Positions 1-8,944 are shown, numbered from the stretch's first letter. The stretch is 64,000 bases of DNA from an uncultured Rhizobiaceae group bacterium (GCA_947501445.1 CANMVS010000015.1:62001-126000), one strand, 5' to 3'. Made by a program: numbers and translations. The notes: generated by a model from the sequence alone, not told the origin.

Positions 1-1
1 C

Positions 2-343
2 GGGGTCTCTCCGCGTATTATGGGCATTGGACCAGCGCCAGCGACACAAAAACTGCTGAGCCGTATTGGCCTGTCTATTGCCGACATTGGTGTTATCGAA
101 CTCAATGAGGCTTTTGCCAGTCAGGGTATTGCTGTTCTGCGTCAACTGGGTGTTGCCGAAGATGCTGAATTCGTCAATGCAAATGGTGGTGCCATTGCAT
201 TGGGACACCCTTTGGGCATGTCCGGTGCACGTATCACCGGAACCGCGGCACTGGAGCTTGGTGAGCGTGATGCGCGCTATGCAATTGCCACCATGTGTAT
301 CGGTGTCGGGCAGGGCATAGCGATTGCACTGGAGCGGGTGTGA
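2..343 (+). CDS. Thiolase C-terminal part, beta-ketoadipyl-CoA thiolase-like (5' end outside window)
   Basis: The reading frame is open from base 2, so only the last 113 or so residues are present. They carry the thiolase C-terminal signatures: [18 protein letters not shown], the active-site histidine block [11 protein letters not shown] and the second active-site cysteine in MCIGVGQG. The family cleaves 3-ketoacyl-CoA with CoA in the cytoplasm. The wording of these motifs and the nearby pobA favour a PcaF-type enzyme (3-oxoadipyl-CoA to succinyl-CoA plus acetyl-CoA), the last step of the protocatechuate branch. A general acetyl-CoA acyltransferase of fatty-acid oxidation is the alternative. 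It lies 60 bp before the OsmC-like gene on the same strand. Confidence 0.85.
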   Translation, partial: GVSPRIMGIGPAPATQKLLSRIGLSIADIGVIELNEAFASQGIAVLRQLGVAEDAEFVNANGGAIALGHPLGMSGARITGTAALELGERDARYAIATMCIGVGQGIAIALERV

Positions 344-403
344 AAGCAACCTGCTGCAGGCGGTGGCGCGCGGAATACGAAATTTCCAAGGGGAGAGTGG
401 CCT

Positions 404-1600
404 ATGCCAATTGGCGAAAACATTATTGATCAGAGCGGGTTGGCACCGTTTTTCAAGATTTCGAATCCGCATGCGCTGGGCCTTGAGGCTCCGCAGATCC
501 GCCACGGTGATGCATTGCAGACCTGGGTTCGTTCGTTTTCCGGTTTTCAAAAAGAAGCCCTGGTCGTTTCGGCGCAAACGGGCCTGGCATGGCGACTGGT
601 GAGTGACGAAGGCCCCTATCTTGATGGTCATGATGCGGCGCCTTGCCCGCTGGCGTTTTTGACCGCTGGCATGATCGCTTCCTATATGAATGAGATTCTT
701 GCACTTGCAAAAACGCAGAATGTGACCATCACAAAACTGCGCCTGTTGCAGGATAATTTTTACACAATGAAAGGCTCGATGCCCAGGCGCACGATGATTG
801 GTGGCGCACTGCCGGTTGAGTTGACGGTTGAAATCGATTGCGATCTGGAAGGTGCAGCACTTAATCAGTTTTTGATGAATGCCATCCATGCATCCCCTTT
901 GAATGGCCTGATGCGTGGTCAACTCACCAGCCTGTTTGCGCTGGCCAAAAATGGCACTGCACTTGCGACCGACAAGGTGGCTGCACTTGATAGAGAGATT
1001 TATCCGGACCCGGGCGACAGGTTTGATGGTGCACAAGCCGCCGAGGGGCAGGTCAGCCTCATGGAGCGGGTTGGTTTGACGCCCAAAAAGGAGGTTGCAG
1101 GTGGAACTTCAGCGGCTTCCTCAAGCCTGGCAGATGAGCAGAACCGGACCCTGAATATTGGCGCGATCTGCACGTTGCGTGATGATGGTCTCAAGGAAAT
1201 CACCCAATTGCAAAACAGCCCTCACGGAACCTCCTTTCGATTTTTGTCGGAAGAGGCACCAATCAATGGCGGGCAGGGGCGGGCTCCCGATGCCAACAGT
1301 CTTATTTCTGCAGGTATTGCCTTTTGTTTCATGACGCAGTTTGGCCGGTTTGTAAGCATGCTTAAACTTGATCTGGAGGAATATCGCATTATACAGGACA
1401 CGCATTTTTCTCTGGGCGGCGCTTCAGGTGGAACCGGCAAAGCGGGCCATGCAGACCCGGTTGAAACCCATGTGTATTTGAACACGGGTGAAAGTGATGC
1501 CGTTGCCCGCGAAATGCTTGATATAAGCGAACAGACCTGCTTTCTGCATGCCTTTTGCCGCACGGACCTGAAAACAAAACTATCAATCGTAAAGGTCTGA
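404..1600 (+). CDS. Tandem OsmC-like domain protein, 398 aa
   Basis: The protein appears to hold two OsmC/Ohr-like units instead of the usual single domain of about 140 residues. The first (about residues 40-200) has the helix PCPLAFLTAGMIAS with one cysteine, but the position of the usual second cysteine reads SPLNGLMRG. The second (about 245-398) has AFCFMTQ and CFLHAFC, so the redox cysteine pair seems kept only there. OsmC proteins reduce organic hydroperoxides through such a pair. It sits between a thiolase and pobA, with only 1 bp before pobA, which suggests co-expression with aromatic-ring hydroxylation. Domain type is reasonably sure from motif layout; the actual role is unknown. Confidence 0.7.
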   Translation: MPIGENIIDQSGLAPFFKISNPHALGLEAPQIRHGDALQTWVRSFSGFQKEALVVSAQTGLAWRLVSDEGPYLDGHDAAPCPLAFLTAGMIASYMNEILALAKTQNVTITKLRLLQDNFYTMKGSMPRRTMIGGALPVELTVEIDCDLEGAALNQFLMNAIHASPLNGLMRGQLTSLFALAKNGTALATDKVAALDREIYPDPGDRFDGAQAAEGQVSLMERVGLTPKKEVAGGTSAASSSLADEQNRTLNIGAICTLRDDGLKEITQLQNSPHGTSFRFLSEEAPINGGQGRAPDANSLISAGIAFCFMTQFGRFVSMLKLDLEEYRIIQDTHFSLGGASGGTGKAGHADPVETHVYLNTGESDAVAREMLDISEQTCFLHAFCRTDLKTKLSIVKV

Positions 1601-1601
1601 C

Positions 1602-2792
1602 ATGTCCGCATCGCGCCAGCGCACACAAGTGGCTATTATTGGCGGTGGACCTGCTGGGCTGCTGCTGTCTCATATACTTGATCAACAGGGCATTGATACC
1701 ATCGTACTGGAGCGCCAGTCGAAAGACTATGTGCTGGCGCGTATCCGCGCCGGGGTGCTGGAAGCCGGTTCTGTACAGTTGTTGCGGGATGTGGGGCTTG
1801 GTGCGCGCATGGACCAGCATGGCAAACCCAAGGATGGCACGGGTATCGTGTGGCAGAATAAGCCTGCGTTCTACATCAATACAGCTGAGTGGACCGGCAA
1901 GCAGATCATGGCCTATGGCCAGACGGCGATAACCGAAGACCTGTATGCAGCGCGGGAGCGTGATGGTGGCCACATCATCAACGAAGCTGCCAATGTCGCG
2001 CTGCATGACCTTACGTCCGACACCCCCCATGTCACCTATGAGAAGGATGGGGTGATATGCCGGATCGACTGTGACTTTGTGGCCGCGTGCGACGGGTTCC
2101 ACGGTATTGGTCGCCAATCCATACCATCTGATGTTCTAAAAACCTTTGAACGTGTCTATCCGTTCGGTTGGCTTGGCATCATGGCTAAGGTGCCGCCCCT
2201 GCCTGACTTCGTCTATGCCTATCATGAAAAAGGTTTTGCACTTGCAGCTCAGCGCAATCCGATGTTGAGCCGCTATTATGTTCAATGTGACGCCACCGAC
2301 ACCATTGATGCCTGGTCAGATGACCGGTTTTGGGATGAATTGCTCGCCCGGTTTCCAAGCGACATGGCCAGCCAAATTGTAACAGGACCATCCATAGAAA
2401 AATCCATTGCGCCACTGCGCAGCTTCGTTGCAGAGCCGATGCAATATGGGCGCATGTATCTTGCGGGTGATGCAGCCCATGTTGTCCCGCCAACCGGAGC
2501 CAAGGGGCTCAATCTGGCGTTTTCCGATATCTACTATCTGTCGCGCGGGTTCATTGAACACTATAAAAATACCCGAGCACATTATCTGGAAACCTATTCT
2601 CAAATGGCGCTCAGGCGTGTTTGGAGTGCGGTCAATCTGTCCTGGCGGCTTACAAAACTGTTGCACAGATTTCCGCAGGAAGACCCATTTGACGAGCGCA
2701 TTCGTCAAAACGACTATGATCTTTTGTTGACATCACCGGCGGTTCAAAGCGCTCTGGCCCATGAGTATGTCGGTTTGCCCTATGAGGATTAA
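1602..2792 (+). CDS. pobA: 4-hydroxybenzoate 3-monooxygenase
   Basis: This FAD enzyme hydroxylates 4-hydroxybenzoate to protocatechuate using NADPH and oxygen in the cytoplasm. The 396-residue length fits PobA (about 390). Visible are the N-terminal FAD fold IIGGGPAGLLLS, the DG motif in ACDGFHG near residue 162, the second FAD/ribityl motif YLAGDAAHVVPPTGAKGLNLA near 287, the substrate-side block PFGWLGI and SRYYVQ, and the family ending YVGLPYED. It follows the OsmC-like gene by 1 bp and converges on a GntR regulator gene 18 bp away. With the upstream thiolase it marks a 4-hydroxybenzoate/beta-ketoadipate region that continues outside the left edge. Confidence 0.95.
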   Translation: MSASRQRTQVAIIGGGPAGLLLSHILDQQGIDTIVLERQSKDYVLARIRAGVLEAGSVQLLRDVGLGARMDQHGKPKDGTGIVWQNKPAFYINTAEWTGKQIMAYGQTAITEDLYAARERDGGHIINEAANVALHDLTSDTPHVTYEKDGVICRIDCDFVAACDGFHGIGRQSIPSDVLKTFERVYPFGWLGIMAKVPPLPDFVYAYHEKGFALAAQRNPMLSRYYVQCDATDTIDAWSDDRFWDELLARFPSDMASQIVTGPSIEKSIAPLRSFVAEPMQYGRMYLAGDAAHVVPPTGAKGLNLAFSDIYYLSRGFIEHYKNTRAHYLETYSQMALRRVWSAVNLSWRLTKLLHRFPQEDPFDERIRQNDYDLLLTSPAVQSALAHEYVGLPYED

Positions 2793-2810
2793 CGACCAGA
2801 CGGCAATGCT

Positions 2811-3608
2811 TCAGCCTGTATCCGCATGGGCTCCGGAAAACAGCTGAGCGTAATTCAGTGTCGCCTGTGAGTGTTCGTGCATCATCGCTTCTGCGCGGGC
2901 TGATTGTCCTTTGCAGATGGCGTCAAATATTATCACATGCTGCGCATGGCCAACGCTCAGTCGCATCTGCTCACGCTTCGGGTTTTGTGTGTCAAAAGCC
3001 AATGTACCCAGTGCTGCCATGGGCAGATGCCGAATACGCTCATATGTATGCGCAATGAGATCATTGCCACATTCATGCATGATTGTCCTGTGGAACAAAA
3101 CATTGGCCTCATGGTACCCACCCATCAGGTCATTGCTGGGATGCTCGGCCTCCACCAGCGCTGCTGATTGTTTGATGCAATTTTCAAGCACCGTGCGCGC
3201 GTGTTTGGAAATGCCATCGCGGGCCATTGTACGCGCAGCCAATCCTTCCAGCACGCTGCGAACATCAATTGTCTTGGCAACATCTTCCGTTTGCACGGCT
3301 CTTGCCCGATACCCGCGCCCGGTGCGTTTTTCAATCAGACCCTCGGCTTCCAGTGCTGCCAATGCGGTGCGGGCAGGTGTGCGCGATACGCCAAGTTCCT
3401 GGGCGATGGCAACTTCAGATATCCTGTCATTGTCCTGGTAGTCGCCTTGCAGTATTTTTCGCCGGACGATCGCCAGAACCCGTTGTTCATTCGATTGCAA
3501 TTTTGTCACCGTGGCGGTTACATTTATGGATACACAATGGCTGTATTTGATGAAATTCTGGATGACATCGGACGTAAATGCAATCATAATGTATGCAAAA
3601 ATGGGCAA
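2811..3608 (-). CDS. GntR-family transcriptional regulator with FCD domain
   Basis: N-terminal winged helix (ISEVAIAQELGVSRTPARTALAALEAEGLI) followed by an all-helical FCD ligand domain, typical of FadR-subfamily repressors of acid catabolism. The given start is a TTG with GGAGG 10 nt upstream, but it adds about 33 residues of unusual leader. A GTG at 3509 would give 232 residues, the normal family length, and is a serious alternative. The gene is divergent from aldehyde dehydrogenase and the TRAP operon, so it probably controls them; a perfect dyad CCACGTAACGTGG lies between. It might instead serve pobA, with which it converges. The ligand cannot be told from sequence. Confidence 0.88.
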   Translation of the reverse strand: MPIFAYIMIAFTSDVIQNFIKYSHCVSINVTATVTKLQSNEQRVLAIVRRKILQGDYQDNDRISEVAIAQELGVSRTPARTALAALEAEGLIEKRTGRGYRARAVQTEDVAKTIDVRSVLEGLAARTMARDGISKHARTVLENCIKQSAALVEAEHPSNDLMGGYHEANVLFHRTIMHECGNDLIAHTYERIRHLPMAALGTLAFDTQNPKREQMRLSVGHAQHVIIFDAICKGQSARAEAMMHEHSQATLNYAQLFSGAHADTG

Positions 3609-3621
3609 TCTGCAAAATCCT

Positions 3622-3634
3622 CCACGTAACGTGG
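3622..3634. promoter_or_regulatory. Candidate operator dyad CCACG-TAA-CGTGG
   Basis: A 13-bp inverted repeat with perfect 5-bp arms lies in the divergent region between the GntR gene and aldehyde dehydrogenase. Its position suits a regulator site for the neighbouring GntR protein. No binding data; inferred from symmetry and position only. Confidence 0.4.
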
Positions 3635-3686
3635 CGTATTTTCCGATGTTTGCAGCAGCGCCTTATTCGACAGGGAGCAGGCCGTC

Positions 3687-5177
3687 ATGAATATCCAGAA
3701 TGTCGATTCACCGATTACAACACAGCTGTTCATACGGGGTGAAACCTGTGATGCACATGATGGTGCCACCTATGCGATCCAGAATCCGGCGCGCCCTGAT
3801 GAACTGGTGGGCTATGCGGCAAAAGGCAACGCCGAGGATGTTGACCGTGCTGTAACCGCAGCCAATGGCGCATTTCCGGCGTGGTCCGCATTGTCCTATG
3901 AGGCCCGGGCCGATCTGTTGATGAAAATAGCCGATACATTGGTTGCGGATGAAGATGATGTTGGATTTCGCTCGCGGCTGTTTTGCCGTGAGCATGGCAA
4001 GATCATCAAGGAAACCCTTCTGGAAATGACCCGTCTGGGAGATCGCTTTCGCCAATCCGCCGGATATGCAGCCCGTCTTGCGGCAGATGAGAATATTGCC
4101 GGTCCACCATTCGATACGATTGTAACGCGGCAGGCGCGCGGTGTTGCAGCACTGATTGTCCCCTGGAACTGGCCGCTTTCCATACTGGGCGCAAAGCTGC
4201 CGCAAGCACTGATTGCCGGTAACACGGTGGTGGTTAAACCATCACGCAATTCTGCACTCGCGCCATCTTTGACGTTGCACAAAATCGCAGCCATGCTTCC
4301 GCCCGGAGTGGTTAATGTCATAACCGGGGATGCCTCTGAAATCGGCGATGCGCTGGTAACGCATCCTCTGGTACGCTTTGTCAATTTCACCGGTTCGGTG
4401 AATGTCGGCAAACATGTGATGAAAATGGCGGCAGAAAATATCACGCCCGTCACTTTGGAACTGGGGGGTAATGATGCCGCCATCATATGCGCGGATGCGC
4501 AATTGGACGCGGGTGCCTTCATGCGCATGTACATGGGAGCGTTCATGTCATCAGGGCAAATCTGTATGGCATTGAAAAGGCTTTATGTGCACCGTTCACG
4601 CTATGACGAATTGATCGATGGAATGACTGCGACCTGCAACAAAATGGTGGTTGGTGATGGTTTGCTTGACGAAACCAATATGGGGCCGGTCAATAATGCC
4701 AGGCAATTGAAGGTTGTGACGGACATGATCAGCCAAGCGCGTCAGGCTGGTGCTGAAGTCCACGAATGTGGGCAGGTGCCAGATGAGGAACTTTATCAAA
4801 AGGGTTATTTCCAAAAACCAACACTCGTCTATAATCCCGATTCACAACTGGACATTGTAAAAGAAGAACAGTTTGGACCAGCCTTGCCCATAATGCCCTT
4901 TGACACAGACGATGAAGCCATTGCATTGGCAAATGACAGTCGGTTTGGCCTGTGTTCATCGGTGTGGACACCGGACCGGGACCGCGCTGTGGCTTTGGCG
5001 CGACGTCTTGAGGCTGGCTACACCTATTTGAATGCGCATGGTCCTGCGGCGCAGGACGGGCGTGGCCCCTTCGGCGGCTTCAAACAATCCGGTATCGGAC
5101 GCAATCTGGGATATGAAGGCGTCATTCAGTTTCAAGGATATCATTCAATCTCCGGCCCGGCGGGCTGGCTGTCCTAA
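3687..5177 (+). CDS. NAD(P)-dependent aldehyde dehydrogenase
   Basis: A 496-residue member of the aldehyde dehydrogenase superfamily, oxidising an aldehyde to the acid through a thioester on cysteine. The oxyanion asparagine is in VPWNWPLS, the general base Glu258 in LELGGND, and the catalytic Cys293 in SSGQICMA; the C-terminal GPFGGFKQSG block is present. The ATG follows a GGGAGCAGG ribosome site. It is first in an operon with a TRAP transporter (dctP 23 bp downstream), and a GntR gene is divergent. The aldehyde therefore probably arises from the compound taken up by that transporter, which cannot be named. Sequence SSGQICMA resembles succinate-semialdehyde and benzaldehyde-type enzymes only in a general way. 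Confidence 0.9.
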   Translation: MNIQNVDSPITTQLFIRGETCDAHDGATYAIQNPARPDELVGYAAKGNAEDVDRAVTAANGAFPAWSALSYEARADLLMKIADTLVADEDDVGFRSRLFCREHGKIIKETLLEMTRLGDRFRQSAGYAARLAADENIAGPPFDTIVTRQARGVAALIVPWNWPLSILGAKLPQALIAGNTVVVKPSRNSALAPSLTLHKIAAMLPPGVVNVITGDASEIGDALVTHPLVRFVNFTGSVNVGKHVMKMAAENITPVTLELGGNDAAIICADAQLDAGAFMRMYMGAFMSSGQICMALKRLYVHRSRYDELIDGMTATCNKMVVGDGLLDETNMGPVNNARQLKVVTDMISQARQAGAEVHECGQVPDEELYQKGYFQKPTLVYNPDSQLDIVKEEQFGPALPIMPFDTDDEAIALANDSRFGLCSSVWTPDRDRAVALARRLEAGYTYLNAHGPAAQDGRGPFGGFKQSGIGRNLGYEGVIQFQGYHSISGPAGWLS

Positions 5178-5199
5178 TGGACGTTTTGGGAGGAACGAA

Positions 5200-6186
5200 A
5201 TGAATAAGTTGGTTGCAATACTGGCGGCCGGGTTTGTCGCAATGGGTATAACGACACCCATGGCGAAAGATTTGAGCCTTTCCTACTTTATGGGCCCCAA
5301 GCACCCGATGAATGGTGCGGTGTTCAAACCCTTTGCCGACAAGCTTGCTGAATTGTCCGAGGGCAATTTGACAGTGACGCAATTCCCCGGCGGTGCACTG
5401 AACTCGGTGCCACCAAAACAATATTCCATTTTGCTTGATGGTGTCGCCGATATTGCCTTTCATCTGCCCGGGTATACGTCACAGCTTTTTCCGATGACAA
5501 ATGTGGTTACCGTGCCGACGCTTTGTGACAGCGCTATTGCCTGTACAGAGGGGCTGCTGCGCGCCCGTTCAGAACTGGAGAAGGAATATAACGCGAAAGT
5601 TCTCGCCATATGGGCGAACTCGCCACCGGTGCTGATTACCCGCGACAAGCCGGTGCGCAGCCTGAAGGATCTGGAAGGCATGAAGGTACGTGTCACATCT
5701 GCGACTGATGTGCCCTTTACCGAGGCGCTTGGTGCATCGGCTGTGTCTCAGCCGGTTTCGGTGATCAACCAGAATCTGACAAATGGCGTGATTGACGCGA
5801 TTGCCATCGACCCGTCAGCGATCCGGTCCTTCAAACTGCATGAAGCCGGAAACTATGTAACGACCTGGTATCCCGGCTCCGGCTCTGCATTTGTGTTGCT
5901 GATGAACCGCGGCATCTATGACGCATTGTCTGATCAGGAAAAGGCCTGGATTGATGCGGCAGCAGACGACAGCCTCTCCATGAGCGGCGGACGTGTCTAT
6001 GAAGCAGCGGCCTCAAAGGGCATTGAGGCTGCGCGGCAGGCCGGCAATGAAATCATCGACCTGCCTGATGATGAGAAGGCAAAATTCAATGCCGCCATTG
6101 CCGATGAACTGGCCAAATTCAAGGCAGCCGAGTTGAAAGACGGTGTAACGGGAGCACAGGTTATTCAGTTGATGCGCGGCAACTGA
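5200..6186 (+). CDS. TRAP transporter solute-binding protein (DctP family)
   Basis: A periplasmic extracytoplasmic solute receptor of the tripartite ATP-independent transporter family, 328 residues from the ATG at 5200, which follows GGGAGGAA; the longer ORF start at 5032 lies inside aldehyde dehydrogenase and is rejected. Residues 1-22 are a Sec-type signal (LVAILAAGFVAMGITTPMA). The DctP fold is visible through PMNGAVFKPFADKLAELS at the start, LKDLEGMKVRV near residue 155 and the helix GVIDAIAIDPSAI. It is followed by GTG-started dctQ 1 bp later and then dctM. Substrate is unknown; an organic acid or an aldehyde precursor handled by the upstream dehydrogenase is the likeliest class. Confidence 0.9.
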   Translation: MNKLVAILAAGFVAMGITTPMAKDLSLSYFMGPKHPMNGAVFKPFADKLAELSEGNLTVTQFPGGALNSVPPKQYSILLDGVADIAFHLPGYTSQLFPMTNVVTVPTLCDSAIACTEGLLRARSELEKEYNAKVLAIWANSPPVLITRDKPVRSLKDLEGMKVRVTSATDVPFTEALGASAVSQPVSVINQNLTNGVIDAIAIDPSAIRSFKLHEAGNYVTTWYPGSGSAFVLLMNRGIYDALSDQEKAWIDAAADDSLSMSGGRVYEAAASKGIEAARQAGNEIIDLPDDEKAKFNAAIADELAKFKAAELKDGVTGAQVIQLMRGN

Positions 6187-6187
6187 C

Positions 6188-6715
6188 GTGCCAACGGGTG
6201 GCTTGTTCAGTACCATAGATCGGGGGCTCGGCAGACTGGTCGGGCTCCTTTCAATTGTCGGCTCCCTATGCCTTATTGCGCTCGTGGCTATCACTGTGGT
6301 TGCTGTGGTCGCGCGCTATTTCTTCAATGATCCGATATTTGGCATTGAGGATGTGTCGACCATGGCATTGACTGTCGTTGTTGCAGCAGCTGTTGCCTAT
6401 GGCGGTCAACACGGGGCGCATGTTTCCGTTAATGTTATCGGTTTTTTTGCCGGGCGGAAGACGACAAGGATTACCGATATTCTGGCCCGGTCGTTGGGCG
6501 TCATGACGATTGCGATCGCAGCCTATGCTCTCTTTGCAAAAGGGCAGTGTGGTTTCGAATGCGGTGCATTTACCGCCAATTTGGAAATTCATCACAAGAT
6601 ATTTTATTATACGCTTGGTATTGCCATGGCCTTGTACTGCGCGCAGTTGTTGGTTCATCTCATTGCAGGTATTGTCCATTTCAATGGTGAAGACCCGCAT
6701 GAAATTGCAGATTGA
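6188..6715 (+). CDS. TRAP transporter small permease (DctQ family)
   Basis: A 175-residue membrane protein with four hydrophobic segments (about residues 17-39, 55-75, 95-115 and 135-160), the standard DctQ layout. The DctQ-typical block VVARYFFNDPIFGIEDVS follows the first helix. It starts with GTG one base after the dctP stop, so translation is probably coupled. DctQ is the small subunit that joins the large DctM permease and the periplasmic receptor in a sodium-driven importer. Assignment rests on topology and operon order. Confidence 0.88.
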   Translation: MPTGGLFSTIDRGLGRLVGLLSIVGSLCLIALVAITVVAVVARYFFNDPIFGIEDVSTMALTVVVAAAVAYGGQHGAHVSVNVIGFFAGRKTTRITDILARSLGVMTIAIAAYALFAKGQCGFECGAFTANLEIHHKIFYYTLGIAMALYCAQLLVHLIAGIVHFNGEDPHEIAD

Positions 6716-6746
6716 TGAGCAACGATCCCATGGCTGGATGGTGTGA

Positions 6747-8051
6747 ATGAGCAATTTTGATATCGGTCTTTTAGGGTTTGCCACGCTCTTCATCCTGCTC
6801 CTTATTCGCATGCCGGTGGGCACAGCCATGCTTCTGGTTGGCGGTGCAGGCATCTGGATCATCAGACCACCAGCGATGATCCCGGTCATAGCGGGCGAAA
6901 TTTTTGGCGAGGCGTCCAATTATTCTCTGACGATATTGCCGCTGTTTATTCTGATGGGCAATCTGGCCGGTGTCTCCGGCATGAGCAGGGATTTATACGA
7001 TGCTGCCCACAGTTGGTTTGGCCATCTCAAGGGGGGCCTTGCCTCGTCAACGATCGTCGGGTGTGCCGGATTTTCCGCCCTTTCAGGATCTTCGCTGGCG
7101 GCAGCGCTGACAATGGGGCGGGTCAGCCTGCCTGAAATGCAGCGTTACAAATATGACAATGGGCTTGCAACCGGCGCGATCGCTGCCGGCGGAACGCTGG
7201 GGATATTAATTCCGCCATCTGCCGGTTTTGTTGTTTATGCCATTTTGACCGAGGAGAGTATCGGGCGCCTGTTCATTGCCGGTGTCATTCCGGGCATTTT
7301 GCTGACCATGCTGTTTGTGGCGGCCATTCGATTGATAGTTGGCCTCAATCCGGCAAAGGCACCGGTCGCTCTTGCCGCAGAACCCTTAGCCCGGCGGTTT
7401 GCTGCCCTGCTGCGTGCGTCATGGATACTTGGCATTATTTTCATAACGATTGGCGGTATTTACATAGGTGTTTTTTCCGCCGTTGAAGCCGCTGGCATTG
7501 GCGCGTTCTTTGCCTTTTTGGTCGCGCTTTTGCGTCGATCGCTGGGCTGGAAAAACTGCCGTGATGTATTGAGCAGCACACTGCGTTCAACCGGAACAGT
7601 CTTTCTGATCCTGTTTGGTGCTTTCGTTTTCAAAACCTTTATCGCTTTTACCGGTATCCCGTTTCAACTCGTCAGTCTGGTCTCCGAAAGCGGCCTTTCG
7701 GCGATGGAAATCGTCCTCATCATTTTGGTGATTTTCATTGTTCTGGGCACATTTCTTGAAGGGTTCGCCATCTTGGTTTTGACGATCCCGCTGGTGCAGC
7801 CGATATTGCAGGATCACGCGGTGAATATGATCTGGTTTGGTGTTTTGATGGTCATCGTCCTGGAAATGGCGCTGATATCACCACCGGTCGGGCTGAATGT
7901 TTTTGTGGTCAAGGGGATTGCCCCGGACGTGCCCATGAACACAATTTTCCGCGGCATATGGCCGTTCTGGTTCGCCATGCTGCTCGCCGTGGTCCTTATT
8001 CTGCTGATTCCAGCCTTGGCACTTTACCTTCCAAACACCATGTTTGGATGA
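6747..8051 (+). CDS. TRAP transporter large permease (DctM family)
   Basis: A 434-residue polytopic inner-membrane protein, normal length for DctM. The family blocks are visible: MPVGTAMLLVGGAG at the start, LTILPLFILMGNLAG near residue 60, SGSSLAAALTMG near 113, and GTLGILIPPSAGFVVYAI near 150, the conserved segment of the transport domain. The second half repeats the pattern (FLEGFAILVLTIPLVQPI, ISPPVGLNVFVVKGI). It imports the ligand of the preceding DctP using an ion gradient. It is the last gene of the aldehyde dehydrogenase-dctPQM operon and converges with the AlaRS-like gene 14 bp away. Confidence 0.93.
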   Translation: MSNFDIGLLGFATLFILLLIRMPVGTAMLLVGGAGIWIIRPPAMIPVIAGEIFGEASNYSLTILPLFILMGNLAGVSGMSRDLYDAAHSWFGHLKGGLASSTIVGCAGFSALSGSSLAAALTMGRVSLPEMQRYKYDNGLATGAIAAGGTLGILIPPSAGFVVYAILTEESIGRLFIAGVIPGILLTMLFVAAIRLIVGLNPAKAPVALAAEPLARRFAALLRASWILGIIFITIGGIYIGVFSAVEAAGIGAFFAFLVALLRRSLGWKNCRDVLSSTLRSTGTVFLILFGAFVFKTFIAFTGIPFQLVSLVSESGLSAMEIVLIILVIFIVLGTFLEGFAILVLTIPLVQPILQDHAVNMIWFGVLMVIVLEMALISPPVGLNVFVVKGIAPDVPMNTIFRGIWPFWFAMLLAVVLILLIPALALYLPNTMFG

Positions 8052-8065
8052 ACACAAGTCAGGGT

Positions 8066-8944
8066 CTAATTCGCCTCAAACAGTATTCGACCAGAAGGTG
8101 GATTGTTGCCGCCACTAAATCGGTCAATATGTTCGAATAAAAGGCCAAGGCGGTCCTGCCAATCGGGAATTTGGCCGGTGGTGGCCAGCGCAAATCGCTC
8201 CGTACCTAGTCCAAAGGCAAATTGTACGGTGGCGTCAGTGGACGCTTCGCCAATCTCGCTCCAGCCTGCGGTTTGCGGATAGGTTGAAAAGACCGGCGGG
8301 TCACCTTCATCAATCCAATAGTAAATGCCAACTGTTGCAAACGCATGTGCAGAAGGATCCCCCGGGAAGCGGTAGAATCCGGACCCGTCAGCGGCAACCT
8401 GAGCCTCTTTTGTGTCTCTGAAAAATACCTGTCTATCCGTATCGATGCCGTGTTCGGCCAAAATCGGCAGAAAGGGCTCAAATTCCGATGTACTGACAAA
8501 CTGCAAATGGCTCTTTTTCAATCCGTCATTGACATCCAAGTACGCCATCAATTGTTTGAACGTATCCATCTTGCTGTGGTCTGGCGGTGCAAAGCAACAG
8601 AAAATGTGAAAGAGCGGCAATACATCCCTGCGGTGTTTGCGGGCAATATCCTCAACGCGAACACAGGGTTGAATAATCATCTGGCCGGGAAGAACATCAA
8701 CCCCGGTTTCGTCATAACGAAGGCCTGCATTAAAACTCTCATCACCGGTTATTGTCGGCAACGAACCGGCCATCCTGTAGCCTTTGTCGGCGAAATAATC
8801 GATCATTGATACATGGACGAGATGAGTTGGCCCATCAAGCCCGCTGCCTTTTGCTTCATCAGCTGAATAGGTCCTTGAGGGCAAAACCGAACTTGCCGCG
8901 ATAAGCGCGCTGGCCTTCAAGAGTGCACGACGTTGTTTCAACAC
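8066..8944 (-). CDS. Alanyl-tRNA-synthetase-core-like protein with twin-arginine leader
   Basis: The first 30 residues look like a Tat signal: QRRALLK, a hydrophobic stretch, then a possible cleavage site near SRTYSADEA. From about residue 42 the protein follows the order of the class II AlaRS catalytic core: VSMIDYFADKGYRMAGSLP (compare the AlaRS start helix), IIQPCVRVEDI with an arginine at 96 in the motif 2 region, an LPLFHIFCCFAP strand where AlaRS has its FFEML block, and FGLGTERFAL (Arg250) like motif 3. No tRNA-binding, editing or C-Ala domain is present (292 residues against about 870). It is divergent from znuC-znuB-zur, and zinc-site-like dyads lie between. Function unknown; export and relation to AlaRS are inferences from reading alone. 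Confidence 0.6.
   Translation of the reverse strand: MLKQRRALLKASALIAASSVLPSRTYSADEAKGSGLDGPTHLVHVSMIDYFADKGYRMAGSLPTITGDESFNAGLRYDETGVDVLPGQMIIQPCVRVEDIARKHRRDVLPLFHIFCCFAPPDHSKMDTFKQLMAYLDVNDGLKKSHLQFVSTSEFEPFLPILAEHGIDTDRQVFFRDTKEAQVAADGSGFYRFPGDPSAHAFATVGIYYWIDEGDPPVFSTYPQTAGWSEIGEASTDATVQFAFGLGTERFALATTGQIPDWQDRLGLLFEHIDRFSGGNNPPSGRILFEAN

Noticed and set aside
2904-3629. Several plus-strand ORFs opposite the GntR gene
   Set aside because: Antisense shadows of the GntR coding region.
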